Shown: positions 1 through 8,066 of the stretch, piece after piece
How positions within the stretch are numbered: position 1 is the stretch's first letter
How the letters are laid out: each line of letters starts with the position of its first letter
From: Bacillota bacterium
GTDB lineage: Bacteria > Bacillota > Clostridia > Lachnospirales > Lachnospiraceae
Direction: 5' to 3'
Assembly (NCBI GenBank): GCA_023393095.1
Contig: JAEWMT010000090.1
Coordinates: 1-41,302, forward strand
Length of the DNA: 41,302 bases
Notes under the pieces: generated by a model
The model's database searches: none
What the model saw: the letters and a program-made list of their open reading frames with translations, nothing else
Told to the model about the DNA's origin: nothing
Translations under genes and position numbers: made by a program

Positions 1-379
1 ACTGTGGACAGTGGGGAATTCCGATCCTTGCATAAAGAAGACGATAATAATCATAGATCTCTGTTACAGTACCAACCGTTGAACGTGGATTACGGTTGGT
101 TGATTTCTGGTCTATGGATATCGCCGGCGGTAATCCCTCGATACTTTCTACATTCGGTTTCTCCATTTGCCCGAGGAATTGCCTTGCATAGGAAGAAAGT
201 GATTCCATATATCTTCTCTGACCTTCTGCATAAATTGTATCAAATGCCAGAGAGGATTTACCCGAACCACTAAGACCCGTAAGTACTACAAACTGATCCC
301 TTGGTATATCAACACTGAGGTTTTTTAAATTATTTTCCTTAGCTCCTCTGATTTTAATATAATTCTTCTTTTCTGCCAT
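1..379 (-). CDS. uvrA: Excinuclease ABC subunit A, N-terminal part (runs off left edge)
   Basis: The minus strand encodes 126 residues that start at ATG 379 and leave the window with no stop. UvrA is the ATPase that finds bulky DNA lesions and loads UvrB in nucleotide excision repair. Visible features are the first Walker A motif GLSGSGKS at residues 35-42, then the UvrA stretch SSYARQFLGQMEKP (about 62-75) and the Q-loop region EGLPPAISIDQ. A ribosome binding site, AGGTGG, lies just upstream of the ATG. The gene follows uvrB on the same strand after about 80 bases, so the two probably form a uvrB-uvrA operon. Only about the first seventh of the usual protein of around 940 residues is present. 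The identification is certain; the truncation is due to the window edge. Confidence 0.95.
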   Translation of the reverse strand, partial: MAEKKNYIKIRGAKENNLKNLSVDIPRDQFVVLTGLSGSGKSSLAFDTIYAEGQRRYMESLSSYARQFLGQMEKPNVESIEGLPPAISIDQKSTNRNPRSTVGTVTEIYDYYRLLYARIGIPHCPQ

Positions 380-458
380 TGTACCACCTATTCCAGATTA
401 TCTTAGCAACTAAAATAAATCTTAATTATATATTCGTTAAATCTTTTCGCATTTTTTA

Positions 459-2447
459 TTAATTACTACTTACCTCAAGCAGTTGCTTTTTCAGCTCTAC
501 CATCTTATCTCTGAGCTGTGCTGCAAGTTCAAAGTTAAGCTCTGCTGCCGCTGTGTGCATCTGCTGAGTTACCTTCTTAACCAATACTTCCAATTCCTGA
601 CGGGACATGGATTCCATATCCTTTTCTATCTCATTGATGTTCGTCTCTACTTTCTTTGAGATACTGATCAGATCACGAACCTTTTTCTTAATGGTAGTCG
701 GTGTTATACCATGTTCTTCATTATAAGCCTGTTGTATCTGCCTTCTTCGATTTGTCTCTGAAAGCGCCTTCTTCATCGAATCCGTAATGACATCGGCATA
801 CATGACAACATGTCCCTCGGAATTACGGGCAGCACGTCCAATCGTCTGAATCAATGAGGTCTCGGATCGAAGGAAACCTTCCTTATCCGCATCCAGAATT
901 GCCACCAGACCTACTTCAGGAATATCAAGACCTTCTCGAAGGAGGTTAATACCAACCAGTACGTCAAATACATCCATACGCATATCACGAATAATTTCAG
1001 ACCGCTCCAACGTATCAATATCCGAGTGCAGATATTTCACACGGATTCCAACTTCCCTGAGGTAGGATGTCAGGTTTTCCGCCATCTTCTTGGTCAGTGT
1101 AGTTACTAATACTTTACTCTTCTTCTCAAGCTCCTTATGGATCTCGCCCAGCAGATCATCAATTTGCCCGTTGACCGGCCTTACTGAAACCTCAGGGTCA
1201 AGAAGTCCCGTAGGTCTGATTACCTGTTCGGTTCTAAGCAGTTCATGTTCACTTTCATATACGGAAGGCGTAGCAGAAACAAATAAAATCTGGCTAATCT
1301 TACTTTCAAATTCTTGAAAGTTCAGGGGACGGTTATCCAATGCAGAAGGCAGACGGAAACCGAAATCCACCAAGGTAGTCTTCCTTGAACGGTCACCCGC
1401 AAACATTCCTCTGATCTGCGGAATCGTAATGTGGGATTCGTCCACAATAATCATGAAGTCGTCCGGAAAATAATCCATTAAGGTATGAGGCGGACATCCA
1501 GGTTCTAAGCCAGTCAAATGTCTGGAATAATTCTCAACACCGGAGCAGAACCCTGTTTCTCTAAGCATCTCAATATCAAAGTTAGTCCGTTCCGATATTC
1601 TCTGTGCCTCCAGAAGTTTATCCTCACTCTTAAAGTAACGAGTCCGCTCCTCTAGTTCCTCTTCAATATTTAAAATTGCTTTCTCCAGCTTGTCCGGAGA
1701 TACTACATAATGAGAGGCTGGAAATATGACAAGATGCTCAAGGCTGTTTTTAATCTCACCTGTCAGCACATCAATTTCCAGAATCCGCTCTACTTCATCT
1801 CCAAAGAATTCGATACGTACAGCAACATCCGCGGAAGAAGCTGGGAATACCTCCACAACATCTCCTCTTACACGAAATGTTCCTCTCTTAAAATCCATAT
1901 CATTGCGATCATATTGTATCTCAATCAGCTTTTTAAGTACTTCATCACGATCCTTAATCATACCCGGCCTTAAGGAAAGTGTCATGTTCTGATAATCAAT
2001 TGGGCTTCCCAAGCCATAGATACAGGAAACACTGGCAATAATTATAACATCATTGCGTTCCGACAGAGAGGCGGTTGCAGAATGCCTCAGCTTATCAATC
2101 TCATCATTGATTGAGGAATCCTTCTCTATATAAGTATCTGTTGACGGAACATAAGCTTCCGGCTGATAATAATCATAGTAGCTTACGAAATACTCTACTG
2201 CGTTCTCCGGAAAGAACTCCTTAAATTCACCATACAACTGTGCCGCCAGAGTTTTATTATGTGCTATGATGAGAGTAGGCTTCTGTACCTGCTGTATTAT
2301 ATTTGCCATGGTAAATGTCTTACCTGAACCGGTTACACCGAGTAAGGTCTGGCATTGATTACCACTCTTAAAACCCTCTACCAAGGCTTTGATCGCTTCC
2401 GGTTGATCACCGGTCGGTTGGTATTCCGAAACTAATTTAAATTCCAT
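459..2447 (-). CDS. uvrB: Excinuclease ABC subunit B
   Basis: UvrB is the DNA-verifying helicase-like subunit of the UvrABC repair nuclease. It receives damaged DNA from UvrA and recruits UvrC. From ATG 2447 the protein has 662 residues, the normal family length. It opens with the conserved EFKLVSEYQPTGDQ, has Walker A GVTGSGKT at 37-44, the DNA-clamping beta-hairpin rich in tyrosines (YYDYYQPEAYVPS, about 90-102), a DESH box, helicase motif VI (QTIGRAARN), and a C-terminal UVR coiled-coil domain. The open frame extends to GTG 2468, but the GGAG ribosome site (2459-2462) lies inside that extension, so the start is ATG 2447 or ATG 2453. It is probably transcribed from the promoter at 2617-2645 and may be under SOS control. 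Confidence 0.96.
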   Translation of the reverse strand: MEFKLVSEYQPTGDQPEAIKALVEGFKSGNQCQTLLGVTGSGKTFTMANIIQQVQKPTLIIAHNKTLAAQLYGEFKEFFPENAVEYFVSYYDYYQPEAYVPSTDTYIEKDSSINDEIDKLRHSATASLSERNDVIIIASVSCIYGLGSPIDYQNMTLSLRPGMIKDRDEVLKKLIEIQYDRNDMDFKRGTFRVRGDVVEVFPASSADVAVRIEFFGDEVERILEIDVLTGEIKNSLEHLVIFPASHYVVSPDKLEKAILNIEEELEERTRYFKSEDKLLEAQRISERTNFDIEMLRETGFCSGVENYSRHLTGLEPGCPPHTLMDYFPDDFMIIVDESHITIPQIRGMFAGDRSRKTTLVDFGFRLPSALDNRPLNFQEFESKISQILFVSATPSVYESEHELLRTEQVIRPTGLLDPEVSVRPVNGQIDDLLGEIHKELEKKSKVLVTTLTKKMAENLTSYLREVGIRVKYLHSDIDTLERSEIIRDMRMDVFDVLVGINLLREGLDIPEVGLVAILDADKEGFLRSETSLIQTIGRAARNSEGHVVMYADVITDSMKKALSETNRRRQIQQAYNEEHGITPTTIKKKVRDLISISKKVETNINEIEKDMESMSRQELEVLVKKVTQQMHTAAAELNFELAAQLRDKMVELKKQLLEVSSN

Positions 2448-2616
2448 ACACATAGCATCTCCATCCACATATTCTCATAATAAATAACATAAGAGTCTAA
2501 AATGATTCCCTAGTCCCTTCGGATTGTATCATGATGTCAAATTATTTATATTCTATCCATTTATTTTCAATTATTTATTAGTGTTCTTATAACTCTTACT
2601 ACTTCGAATGTTTTTC

Positions 2617-2645
2617 ATTATATCATAGGAGGTCTGTAAAATCAA
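2617..2645 (-). promoter_or_regulatory. uvrB promoter
   Basis: On the minus strand, -35 TTGATT (2640-2645) and a perfect -10 TATAAT (2617-2622) are separated by 17 bases. This is a good sigma-A match. It gives a leader of roughly 160 bases before uvrB. Confidence 0.7.
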
Positions 2646-2653
2646 TACATTTT

Positions 2654-2667
2654 CGAATGTTTGTTCT
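2654..2667. promoter_or_regulatory. Candidate LexA (SOS) box
   Basis: CGAATGTTTGTTCT lies immediately upstream of the uvrB -35. It matches the Gram-positive LexA pattern GAAC-N4-GTTC with one half perfect and one mismatch in the other (GAAT). uvrB and uvrA are classic LexA targets in Firmicutes. A similar half-site (CGAATGTTT) recurs at 2605-2613, downstream of the -10. Confidence 0.5.
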
Positions 2668-2790
2668 GATTTCATGGATTTTCACTTGATAATATGTTCC
2701 ATGGTCAAAGTGATCTTATCGCAATGAATCAATCTGAATTACATTTCAATGTGATAAAAATGAGGCCATCACAAAAGACCTAACGTGATA

Positions 2791-2831
2791 AAGGGTACTC
2801 CGCTTAATCTTCTTAATGCAGAGTACCTTTT
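2791..2831. terminator. Hairpin, possible bidirectional terminator
   Basis: The 560-base gap 2468-3027 contains a stem made of AAGGGTACTC-CGC and GCAGAGTACCTTTT around a loop of about 14 bases. U-rich runs follow it on both strands. It could end the thpR-DUF188 transcript, though it sits about 200 bases beyond the stop. Apart from this hairpin and the uvrB promoter region I see no gene in the gap. Confidence 0.4.
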
Positions 2832-3027
2832 GTCATATATTCCTAAAATGCGATAGCCCCAATAATATAAATAATTATTTTTAAAACAATGAATTTATGT
2901 AATATTGGAAGAGTCAAAACATATTTAGATCCATACATCCTTATCCTGTTTTGTAGAAACTTCAAAGAATATAAAGGCTATTTTCTATCAGTCATAACAT
3001 GGCCTATATCTATCGTATTATAAAAAA

Positions 3028-3477
3028 TCAATTCTTTTCCATCGCTTTCTTACAAAGCATAATAAAAGTACCAGCAAATCTGCTATCATCTTCTGAAGTC
3101 CTTTTTTTCGAATGACCCTTGACGCGCTTCCCTGCCCTGCGACAGCGCTTTGCTATATCGCGCTCCATCAGCATAACGTCAATATTACTGTCCGAATAAA
3201 TTTTACCACCCGGATGAATTGCATAGGCACCCTTTCCAAGAGCCATGGCTGCTACGCCATAATCCTGAGTAACTACGATATCTCCTTTGCTGGTTCGGTT
3301 TATCAAAGCAAAATCAACGGCGTCCGGCGCCTTGCTTACAGATATAATTTCACTGTACTGGGAAGAAAGGATATGACTTGTATCAATTAACATAATTACT
3401 GGAATCTGCATTTCTTCTGCAACAGATTCAATGATATCTTTTACCGGACAGGCATCCGCATCGACTAAAATTTTCAT
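3028..3477 (-). CDS. DUF188 / UPF0178 (YaiI/YqxD) family protein
   Basis: The 149-residue protein begins MKILVDADACPVKDII, the hallmark of the UPF0178 (YaiI/YqxD) family. The family has a PIN/NYN-like fold with conserved acidic residues at the N-terminus, suggesting a metal-dependent nuclease, but no activity is firmly assigned. Length is typical, and the conserved TQDYGVAAMAL and GKRVKGHSKK segments are present. Its ATG overlaps the stop of thpR by four bases (ATGA) and is preceded by GGAGGAGG, so the two genes are translationally coupled. An RNA-related role would fit this pairing, but that is inference. Confidence 0.88.
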   Translation of the reverse strand: MKILVDADACPVKDIIESVAEEMQIPVIMLIDTSHILSSQYSEIISVSKAPDAVDFALINRTSKGDIVVTQDYGVAAMALGKGAYAIHPGGKIYSDSNIDVMLMERDIAKRCRRAGKRVKGHSKKRTSEDDSRFAGTFIMLCKKAMEKN

Positions 3478-4049
3478 AATCCTCCTCCATGTTGCAACTG
3501 GGCAGCTTCCAATAAATTGACACTAAATATCTCCGTGTAAATCAGCTTTCCCTGTAGCCGTTCCGATTTCATTAAACTAATTTTATTCACTTCCATCATA
3601 ATAGGTTCCAAACCTTCTTCTAATTCCTTGACGGCAAATCCCTGATTTATATTTATCTTTCTTCCGAGTGTTATATGCGGTTGATATTCTTTTATCTCAA
3701 TATCCTGAAAACCGGCTTGCTTAAGTTCTTCTGCCAGTTCTTTCTGAAGTCTCCAAAGGCTGGCTTCCTTTTGGACACCAATCCAGTAGATATCTCCTTC
3801 CCTGCGTTTAAACCTTCCCACTCCCTGAATGGTTAACTGAAATTGCTTCGTTATTGAATTTTCTACTGCACGCTCCATAATCTGTCCGATATCACTAAGA
3901 CGATCCGTCTCTCCGATGAAATTCAATGTTAAATGCAAATTATCCTTAGCAGTATATTTACCTTCTGAACAGTCTCTCAACTTTGTGATTGTATTATATA
4001 AAGTATTTTTTATCTCTTCCTTAAATAATACTGCAATAAACAACCTCAT
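3474..4049 (-). CDS. thpR: RNA 2',3'-cyclic phosphodiesterase (2H family)
   Basis: ThpR proteins hydrolyse RNA 2',3'-cyclic phosphates and were first named 2'-5' RNA ligase. The 191-residue protein shows the two catalytic HxTx motifs of the 2H phosphoesterase fold, HLTL at 39-42 and HITL at 125-128, at the usual spacing. The N-terminal MRLFIAV and the central GVGRFKRREGDIYWIGV are also typical. The start is ATG 4049, preceded by TTGGAGGATC. It forms a two-gene operon with the overlapping DUF188 gene. The substrate in vivo is unknown. Confidence 0.9.
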   Translation of the reverse strand: MRLFIAVLFKEEIKNTLYNTITKLRDCSEGKYTAKDNLHLTLNFIGETDRLSDIGQIMERAVENSITKQFQLTIQGVGRFKRREGDIYWIGVQKEASLWRLQKELAEELKQAGFQDIEIKEYQPHITLGRKININQGFAVKELEEGLEPIMMEVNKISLMKSERLQGKLIYTEIFSVNLLEAAQLQHGGGL

Positions 4050-4166
4050 ATCAAATGATCCTCCAATATACCGTTATTTAAAAATAAAGAATTTATTATA
4101 TCTTACGTGAAATATATTCTGTTTATATCCTAATTCTTATTCAACAAGAATAATAACCCAAAAACA

Positions 4167-4230
4167 AAGAAAGAGCAATCTATTAGGGCGGTCAAGACGT
4201 TAATATACCCTTGTTGAATTGCTCTTTCTT
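4167..4230 (-). terminator. Terminator of the GPP34-merR transcript
   Basis: A 13-bp perfect stem pairs 4167-4179 with 4218-4230 around a 38-base loop. On the minus strand it is followed by TTTGTTTTTGGG. It lies about 25 bases after the merR-like stop codon. The loop and flank hold a second, crossing inverted repeat (see findings). Confidence 0.6.
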
Positions 4231-4254
4231 CTACATAAAATCATTGTAAATTTG

Positions 4255-4515
4255 TTATGATGAAATCAATGATTCCTTTATTTCCGGAATAGACTTCCCA
4301 CTCTCCCGCAGTTTTTTAATAAGCATAATCCGATCAATACTTTCAACCCTTTTGTATCTCCTGGTAAGATTCTCCTCCTCCTGTTCAAAATATAAAAGGC
4401 CTTCTTCTGTATAATACTTCAATGTACTATATCTTATGTTAGTTAACCTTACCAACTCACCAATGGTCACATATTCAGATTGCTCGATTACCTCCATACT
4501 TCTTTGTCTTGACAT
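4255..4515 (-). CDS. Small MerR-family transcriptional regulator
   Basis: From ATG 4515 the protein has 86 residues. It is essentially only a MerR DNA-binding domain: helix-turn-helix YVTIGELVRLTNIRYSTLKYYTEEG followed by a wing (RRYKRVESIDRIMLIKKLRESGKSI). No C-terminal effector-binding or metal-binding domain is present, so it cannot be assigned to a metal or drug sensor. The open frame continues upstream to 4557, which would overlap the preceding gene by 26 bases. ATG 4515 is preferred because the purine-rich AAAGGATGGGA lies just before it and it leaves a clean 16-base gap. It is co-directional with the GPP34-like gene and probably co-transcribed with it. Confidence 0.8.
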   Translation of the reverse strand: MSRQRSMEVIEQSEYVTIGELVRLTNIRYSTLKYYTEEGLLYFEQEEENLTRRYKRVESIDRIMLIKKLRESGKSIPEIKESLISS

Positions 4516-4531
4516 AATACTTTCCCATCCT

Positions 4532-5191
4532 TTAACTATAAGCCACCATAAGGACAAGCATAATACTAATCATATTATTTACCTGCTCGACCATACTCTT
4601 AACCATATTCCCATTTGGGGAATTGATAATTGCTGTAAGCTTCGTGTTTATTTCTTTGCGTTCAAACTCTGAAAAATACTTGTTAATGCTCTTGCTTTTA
4701 TCCAATAGAACAACCAATGCAGCAACATCATCTGTAACTTCGCCATTCTCCAAGAGTTCTGCCCGAACCATATCGATTACACCATTGATTGTGTTTTTCT
4801 TGGGAATATAACTTTTTTTGCTCCCGAGCAAGCCTGCTTGTGCCGTTTCAACAAGTCCCAGCATTGTAAGGCTGCTACCAATCGCTCCCACGAGTTCATC
4901 CAAACGTTTGTCTGTAAATGAATAATTGTAGGCTTCCATGATTTTCTCAATTTTAACAGCCTTTGATTGATTGATATAATCATATAGGGGTTTTAGATAG
5001 TCCCTACCTGCAGGAAGCTCACCTGTTACATTCACTTCCTTTTTATTAATCGTGATACAGTTTTCCAACTGCATTTCCAGCAAACCAGCTGCAACCAGGC
5101 AAACTAGCTTTTCTGTACTTAACCCGGAAATCCTTCCCTTTTCATTTAAAGCACAAATAAAATATTCTTGGGTGATAGATAAATCTTGCAT
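4532..5191 (-). CDS. GPP34 (GOLPH3-like) family protein
   Basis: The 219-residue protein starts with LSITQEYFICALNEKG and contains two GPP34-type segments, a leucine-rich GLSTEKLVCLVAAGLLEMQL and, near residues 155-180, EVTDDVAALVVLLDKSKSI. In eukaryotes this fold binds phosphatidylinositol-4-phosphate on Golgi membranes. In bacteria the family is widespread but its role is not settled. A hydrophobic C-terminal segment (ISIMLVLMVAYS) may touch the membrane. ATG 5191 follows an AGGAGG site. It is transcribed from a near-consensus promoter at 5285-5312, with a 7-base tandem repeat in its leader, and is followed by a MerR-type gene. Confidence 0.75.
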   Translation of the reverse strand: MQDLSITQEYFICALNEKGRISGLSTEKLVCLVAAGLLEMQLENCITINKKEVNVTGELPAGRDYLKPLYDYINQSKAVKIEKIMEAYNYSFTDKRLDELVGAIGSSLTMLGLVETAQAGLLGSKKSYIPKKNTINGVIDMVRAELLENGEVTDDVAALVVLLDKSKSINKYFSEFERKEINTKLTAIINSPNGNMVKSMVEQVNNMISIMLVLMVAYS

Positions 5192-5242
5192 TTGAACATC
5201 CTCCTATTCCACAGCAAGTAATTTTTTATTTATTATTTCTCG

Positions 5243-5278
5243 TTACTTACTACTTACTACTTACTACTTACTACTTAC
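5243..5278. repeat. Tandem heptamer repeat (TTACTAC) in a 5' leader
   Basis: About four and a half uninterrupted copies of the 7-base unit TTACTAC lie here, flanked by partial units. They begin a few bases downstream of the -10 box of the GPP34-like gene, so they sit at or just after the transcription start. Confidence 0.9.
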
Positions 5279-5284
5279 GATTTA

Positions 5285-5312
5285 ATTATAGCAAAATAAT
5301 CATTTTTGTCAA
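5285..5312 (-). promoter_or_regulatory. Promoter of the GPP34-merR pair
   Basis: Perfect -35 TTGACA (5307-5312) and perfect -10 TATAAT (5285-5290), 16 bases apart, on the minus strand. Confidence 0.85.
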
Positions 5313-5446
5313 CAGGGTAATAATCAGATTTTAGAGCATAATTGATACTATATTTAATCCGTATTATATCTTCTACAGTGAATATAATACATTGTAATAA
5401 GCAGTACACTCATATAATATATTGAGAGATTCAGTCAGAGGTAATT

Positions 5447-6364
5447 ATGGGCAGAATAAAGAAACATCATATAAATCGTATAGGAATATCCCTTCTTCTC
5501 GCATCATTGGCAATATTCCTGATTTTATATTACTCACTGAAAGATAATATAACAGACAGTAAATCCACGCATACCACCGGATTTCTGGAGGTACATTTTA
5601 TTGATGTCGGTCAAGGTGATGCCATCCTGATTAAGGATGAAGATGCTAATATGCTGATAGATGCAGGAAATAATGATCAAGCAAAGATAGTTACAGATTA
5701 TCTGAAATCAGAGAATATCACTAAACTGAATTATGTAATAGCGTCCCATCCCCATACCGATCACATGGGAGGGATGGACGCAGTTCTAAATACTTTTCCG
5801 GCAGATCGGATCATCCTGCCTGCAGTAAATTATAATACTAAAACCTTTCATGATGTACTTAATGCAATTGGTTCACATAAGATAAAGACCAAAATTGCCG
5901 AAGTAGGTGACAAATATCATCTGGGAGACGCTGTTTTTACAATTACTGCTCCAAACTCCCCAACCTATGATAATCTGAATAATTATAGTGTCTGCATCAA
6001 ACTGGTCTATGGCAAAATTTCCTTCCTGCTTGCTGCAGATGCAGAGGATATCTCTGAAGAAGAAATGCTAACAAATAAAATTGATTTATCCGCTGATGTC
6101 TTAAAGATAGGACACCATGGCTCTTCCAACAGCTGCACGGAAGCCTTTCTTAAAGCGGTTCATCCCACTTATGGTGTAATCAGTGTTGGAAAGGATAATG
6201 AACATGGCCATCCAAGCGCAAGAGTAATGCGTTCCATGTTAAACCATCATATCAATTTATACCGAACGGATGAGCAGGGTACTATTGTATTTACTACTGA
6301 TGGAAAAAATATTTCGGTCAACAAAGGTGCCTACCAAATAACTAATGCCGATATCAACAAATAA
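5447..6364 (+). CDS. ComEC/Rec2-type metallo-beta-lactamase-fold protein, membrane-anchored
   Basis: The 305-residue protein has one N-terminal membrane segment (about 12-29) and then a metallo-beta-lactamase domain of the ComEC C-terminal type: VHFIDVGQGDAILI (about 49-62), the zinc-binding motif HPHTDHMGG at 101-109, and the later KIGHHGSSNS and GHPS segments. Domains of this type are hydrolases, and ComEC-linked ones have been connected to DNA degradation during uptake. No ComEC channel domain is attached here, so this is a stand-alone, outward-facing hydrolase of unknown substrate. The start is ATG 5447 after AGAGG. It is monocistronic and converges with the AroK-like gene. Confidence 0.87.
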   Translation: MGRIKKHHINRIGISLLLASLAIFLILYYSLKDNITDSKSTHTTGFLEVHFIDVGQGDAILIKDEDANMLIDAGNNDQAKIVTDYLKSENITKLNYVIASHPHTDHMGGMDAVLNTFPADRIILPAVNYNTKTFHDVLNAIGSHKIKTKIAEVGDKYHLGDAVFTITAPNSPTYDNLNNYSVCIKLVYGKISFLLAADAEDISEEEMLTNKIDLSADVLKIGHHGSSNSCTEAFLKAVHPTYGVISVGKDNEHGHPSARVMRSMLNHHINLYRTDEQGTIVFTTDGKNISVNKGAYQITNADINK

Positions 6365-6382
6365 ATGCATCATTGTAAAATA

Positions 6383-6886
6383 CTACAACCTTCCAGTTAC
6401 ATTTTTTGCAATCTGCTCCATCAGTTCTTCCATACTGAGTCTTTCAGCGTCAACAATAATATGGGCGTATTTTTCATAAAGTGGGCAACGTTCCTCATAC
6501 AAGGAATGCAGGGTCTGACCTTCCCTGAAAACTACGCCCCTTTGCCTGATATTATCAAGACGTTCTTCAATCGTTTCATAACTGAGGCGGATATACACCA
6601 CAATACCGATTTCCCTCAGATGCTCCATTGCACCGGCACCATAGACAACACTGCCGCCTGTAGCAATCACTGTATTCTGCGTTTTAATATCACGATTCAC
6701 CTGTTCTTCTATTGCTATCATACCTTCCAGGCCTTTACGTTCTATAATATCCTTCAACAGACATTTTTCCTGTTCTTGAATTAGTAAATCAGAATCCATA
6801 AAATTATATCCAAGTACTTTTGCCAGAATTACTCCTATCGTGCTTTTTCCAGCACCAGGCATTCCAATTAGAACAACGTTTTTCAA
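6383..6886 (-). CDS. Shikimate-kinase-like P-loop kinase
   Basis: The 167-residue protein has the size and frame of AroK: P-loop GMPGAGKST at 8-16, DSD at 31-33, IATGGS at 74-79, and a lid region with RQRGVVF and the C-terminal RCPLYEKYA. However, the usual shikimate-binding FR (E-x-x-FR-x-x-E) reads EGMIAIEE, and TGGG reads TGGS. It may therefore not act on shikimate. It follows galE with a 2-base gap and is likely co-transcribed with it. ATG 6886 matches the P-loop position. A nucleotide-dependent small-molecule kinase is certain; the substrate is not. Confidence 0.72.
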   Translation of the reverse strand: MKNVVLIGMPGAGKSTIGVILAKVLGYNFMDSDLLIQEQEKCLLKDIIERKGLEGMIAIEEQVNRDIKTQNTVIATGGSVVYGAGAMEHLREIGIVVYIRLSYETIEERLDNIRQRGVVFREGQTLHSLYEERCPLYEKYAHIIVDAERLSMEELMEQIAKNVTGRL

Positions 6887-6888
6887 TG

Positions 6889-7911
6889 TTACTTACCTCC
6901 ATGCTCCTGCCCATACTTTTTGGTAACACCGTATCCGTTCGGATGGTTCTTATGCCAATTCCATGCAGAAGCAATGATTTCTTCAAGGTCTGCATGCTCC
7001 GGTTTCCAACCAAGTACTGTCTTTGCTTTCTCGCTGGAAGCAATCAACACAGCGGGATCTCCAGCGCGTCTTGGTGACATTTCGGCTTTGATTGGGTCAC
7101 CGGTTACCTTACGGGCGGTTTCAATTACCTCCTTAACGGTAAATCCAATACCATTACCAAGATTGAAGATATTGCTTGGGTTACCCTTAATAAGATATTC
7201 AACAGCCAGTATATGTGCTTGTGCCAGATCTGTAACGTGGATATAGTCCCGGATGCAGGTACCGTCCTTCGTATTATAATCTTCACCAAATATTTTTATT
7301 GCATCTCGCTGTTTATTCGGAACCTGTAGGATCAGAGGAATTAAATGTGACTCCGGATTATGAGCTTCACCAATCTTACCGCTTATATGAGCTCCGCAGG
7401 CATTAAAGTAACGAAGAGAAACATATTTAAGTCCATGTGCTTTCTCCGTCCAATAAAACATCTTCTCCATGGACAATTTGGTTTCACCATAGGTATTCGT
7501 CGGTACGGTCTTATCGGTCTCCAAAATCGGTATACGTTCCGGCTCACCATAGGTTGCCGCTGTTGAGGAAAATACAATTTTATCTACCTTATGAGCCACC
7601 ATGGACTCCAGTAATACTTTCGTACCTCCGACATTATTATCATAATATTTCAGAGGATTTTCCATACTCTCACCAACCAAGGAATTAGCTGCAAAATGGA
7701 TTACCGCATCAATTTTCTCCTTGTCAAATACACTATCAATGAAGCTGCGGTTGCGAATATCTCCCTGATAGAAACGAGCCTTCGGATGGACTGATTCGAT
7801 ATATCCTGTCTCCAGATTATCTACAATTACTACATCCTCTCCCTTATCAATCAGTTCATATACCGTATGAGATCCAATATATCCAGCGCCGCCTAATACT
7901 AAAATTGTCAT
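6889..7911 (-). CDS. galE: UDP-glucose 4-epimerase
   Basis: GalE interconverts UDP-glucose and UDP-galactose in the Leloir pathway and in supply of sugars for surface polymers. The 340-residue protein has the NAD-binding GGAGYIG at 7-13, the SSTAATYGEP segment, catalytic Y141 and K145 (TYGETK), and the substrate region RYFNACGAH. Length and motif spacing are standard for the extended SDR family. It lies downstream of galK (155 bases) and directly upstream of the AroK-like kinase. The start is ATG 7911, after a purine-rich GAAAGGAAGG site. Confidence 0.95.
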   Translation of the reverse strand: MTILVLGGAGYIGSHTVYELIDKGEDVVIVDNLETGYIESVHPKARFYQGDIRNRSFIDSVFDKEKIDAVIHFAANSLVGESMENPLKYYDNNVGGTKVLLESMVAHKVDKIVFSSTAATYGEPERIPILETDKTVPTNTYGETKLSMEKMFYWTEKAHGLKYVSLRYFNACGAHISGKIGEAHNPESHLIPLILQVPNKQRDAIKIFGEDYNTKDGTCIRDYIHVTDLAQAHILAVEYLIKGNPSNIFNLGNGIGFTVKEVIETARKVTGDPIKAEMSPRRAGDPAVLIASSEKAKTVLGWKPEHADLEEIIASAWNWHKNHPNGYGVTKKYGQEHGGK

Positions 7912-8066
7912 AGTTATTTACCTTCTTTCCTAATATAAAATATAAAAATAATTTACTATATAAAAACTCCCTGTCAAATAAGAACCTTTAAATAACTTTG
8001 AACATAGCTTCCTCATCTAAATTTATTGATTTCGATTTCGACTCTTAATATAAACTAAAACATCAA

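Noticed and set aside
4..273. Plus-strand open frame of 89 codons at the left edge
   Set aside because: It lies antisense to the clear UvrA N-terminus on the minus strand and has no ribosome site.
5243..5278. CRISPR array
   Set aside because: The repeats are contiguous 7-base units with no spacers; no cas genes are in the window.
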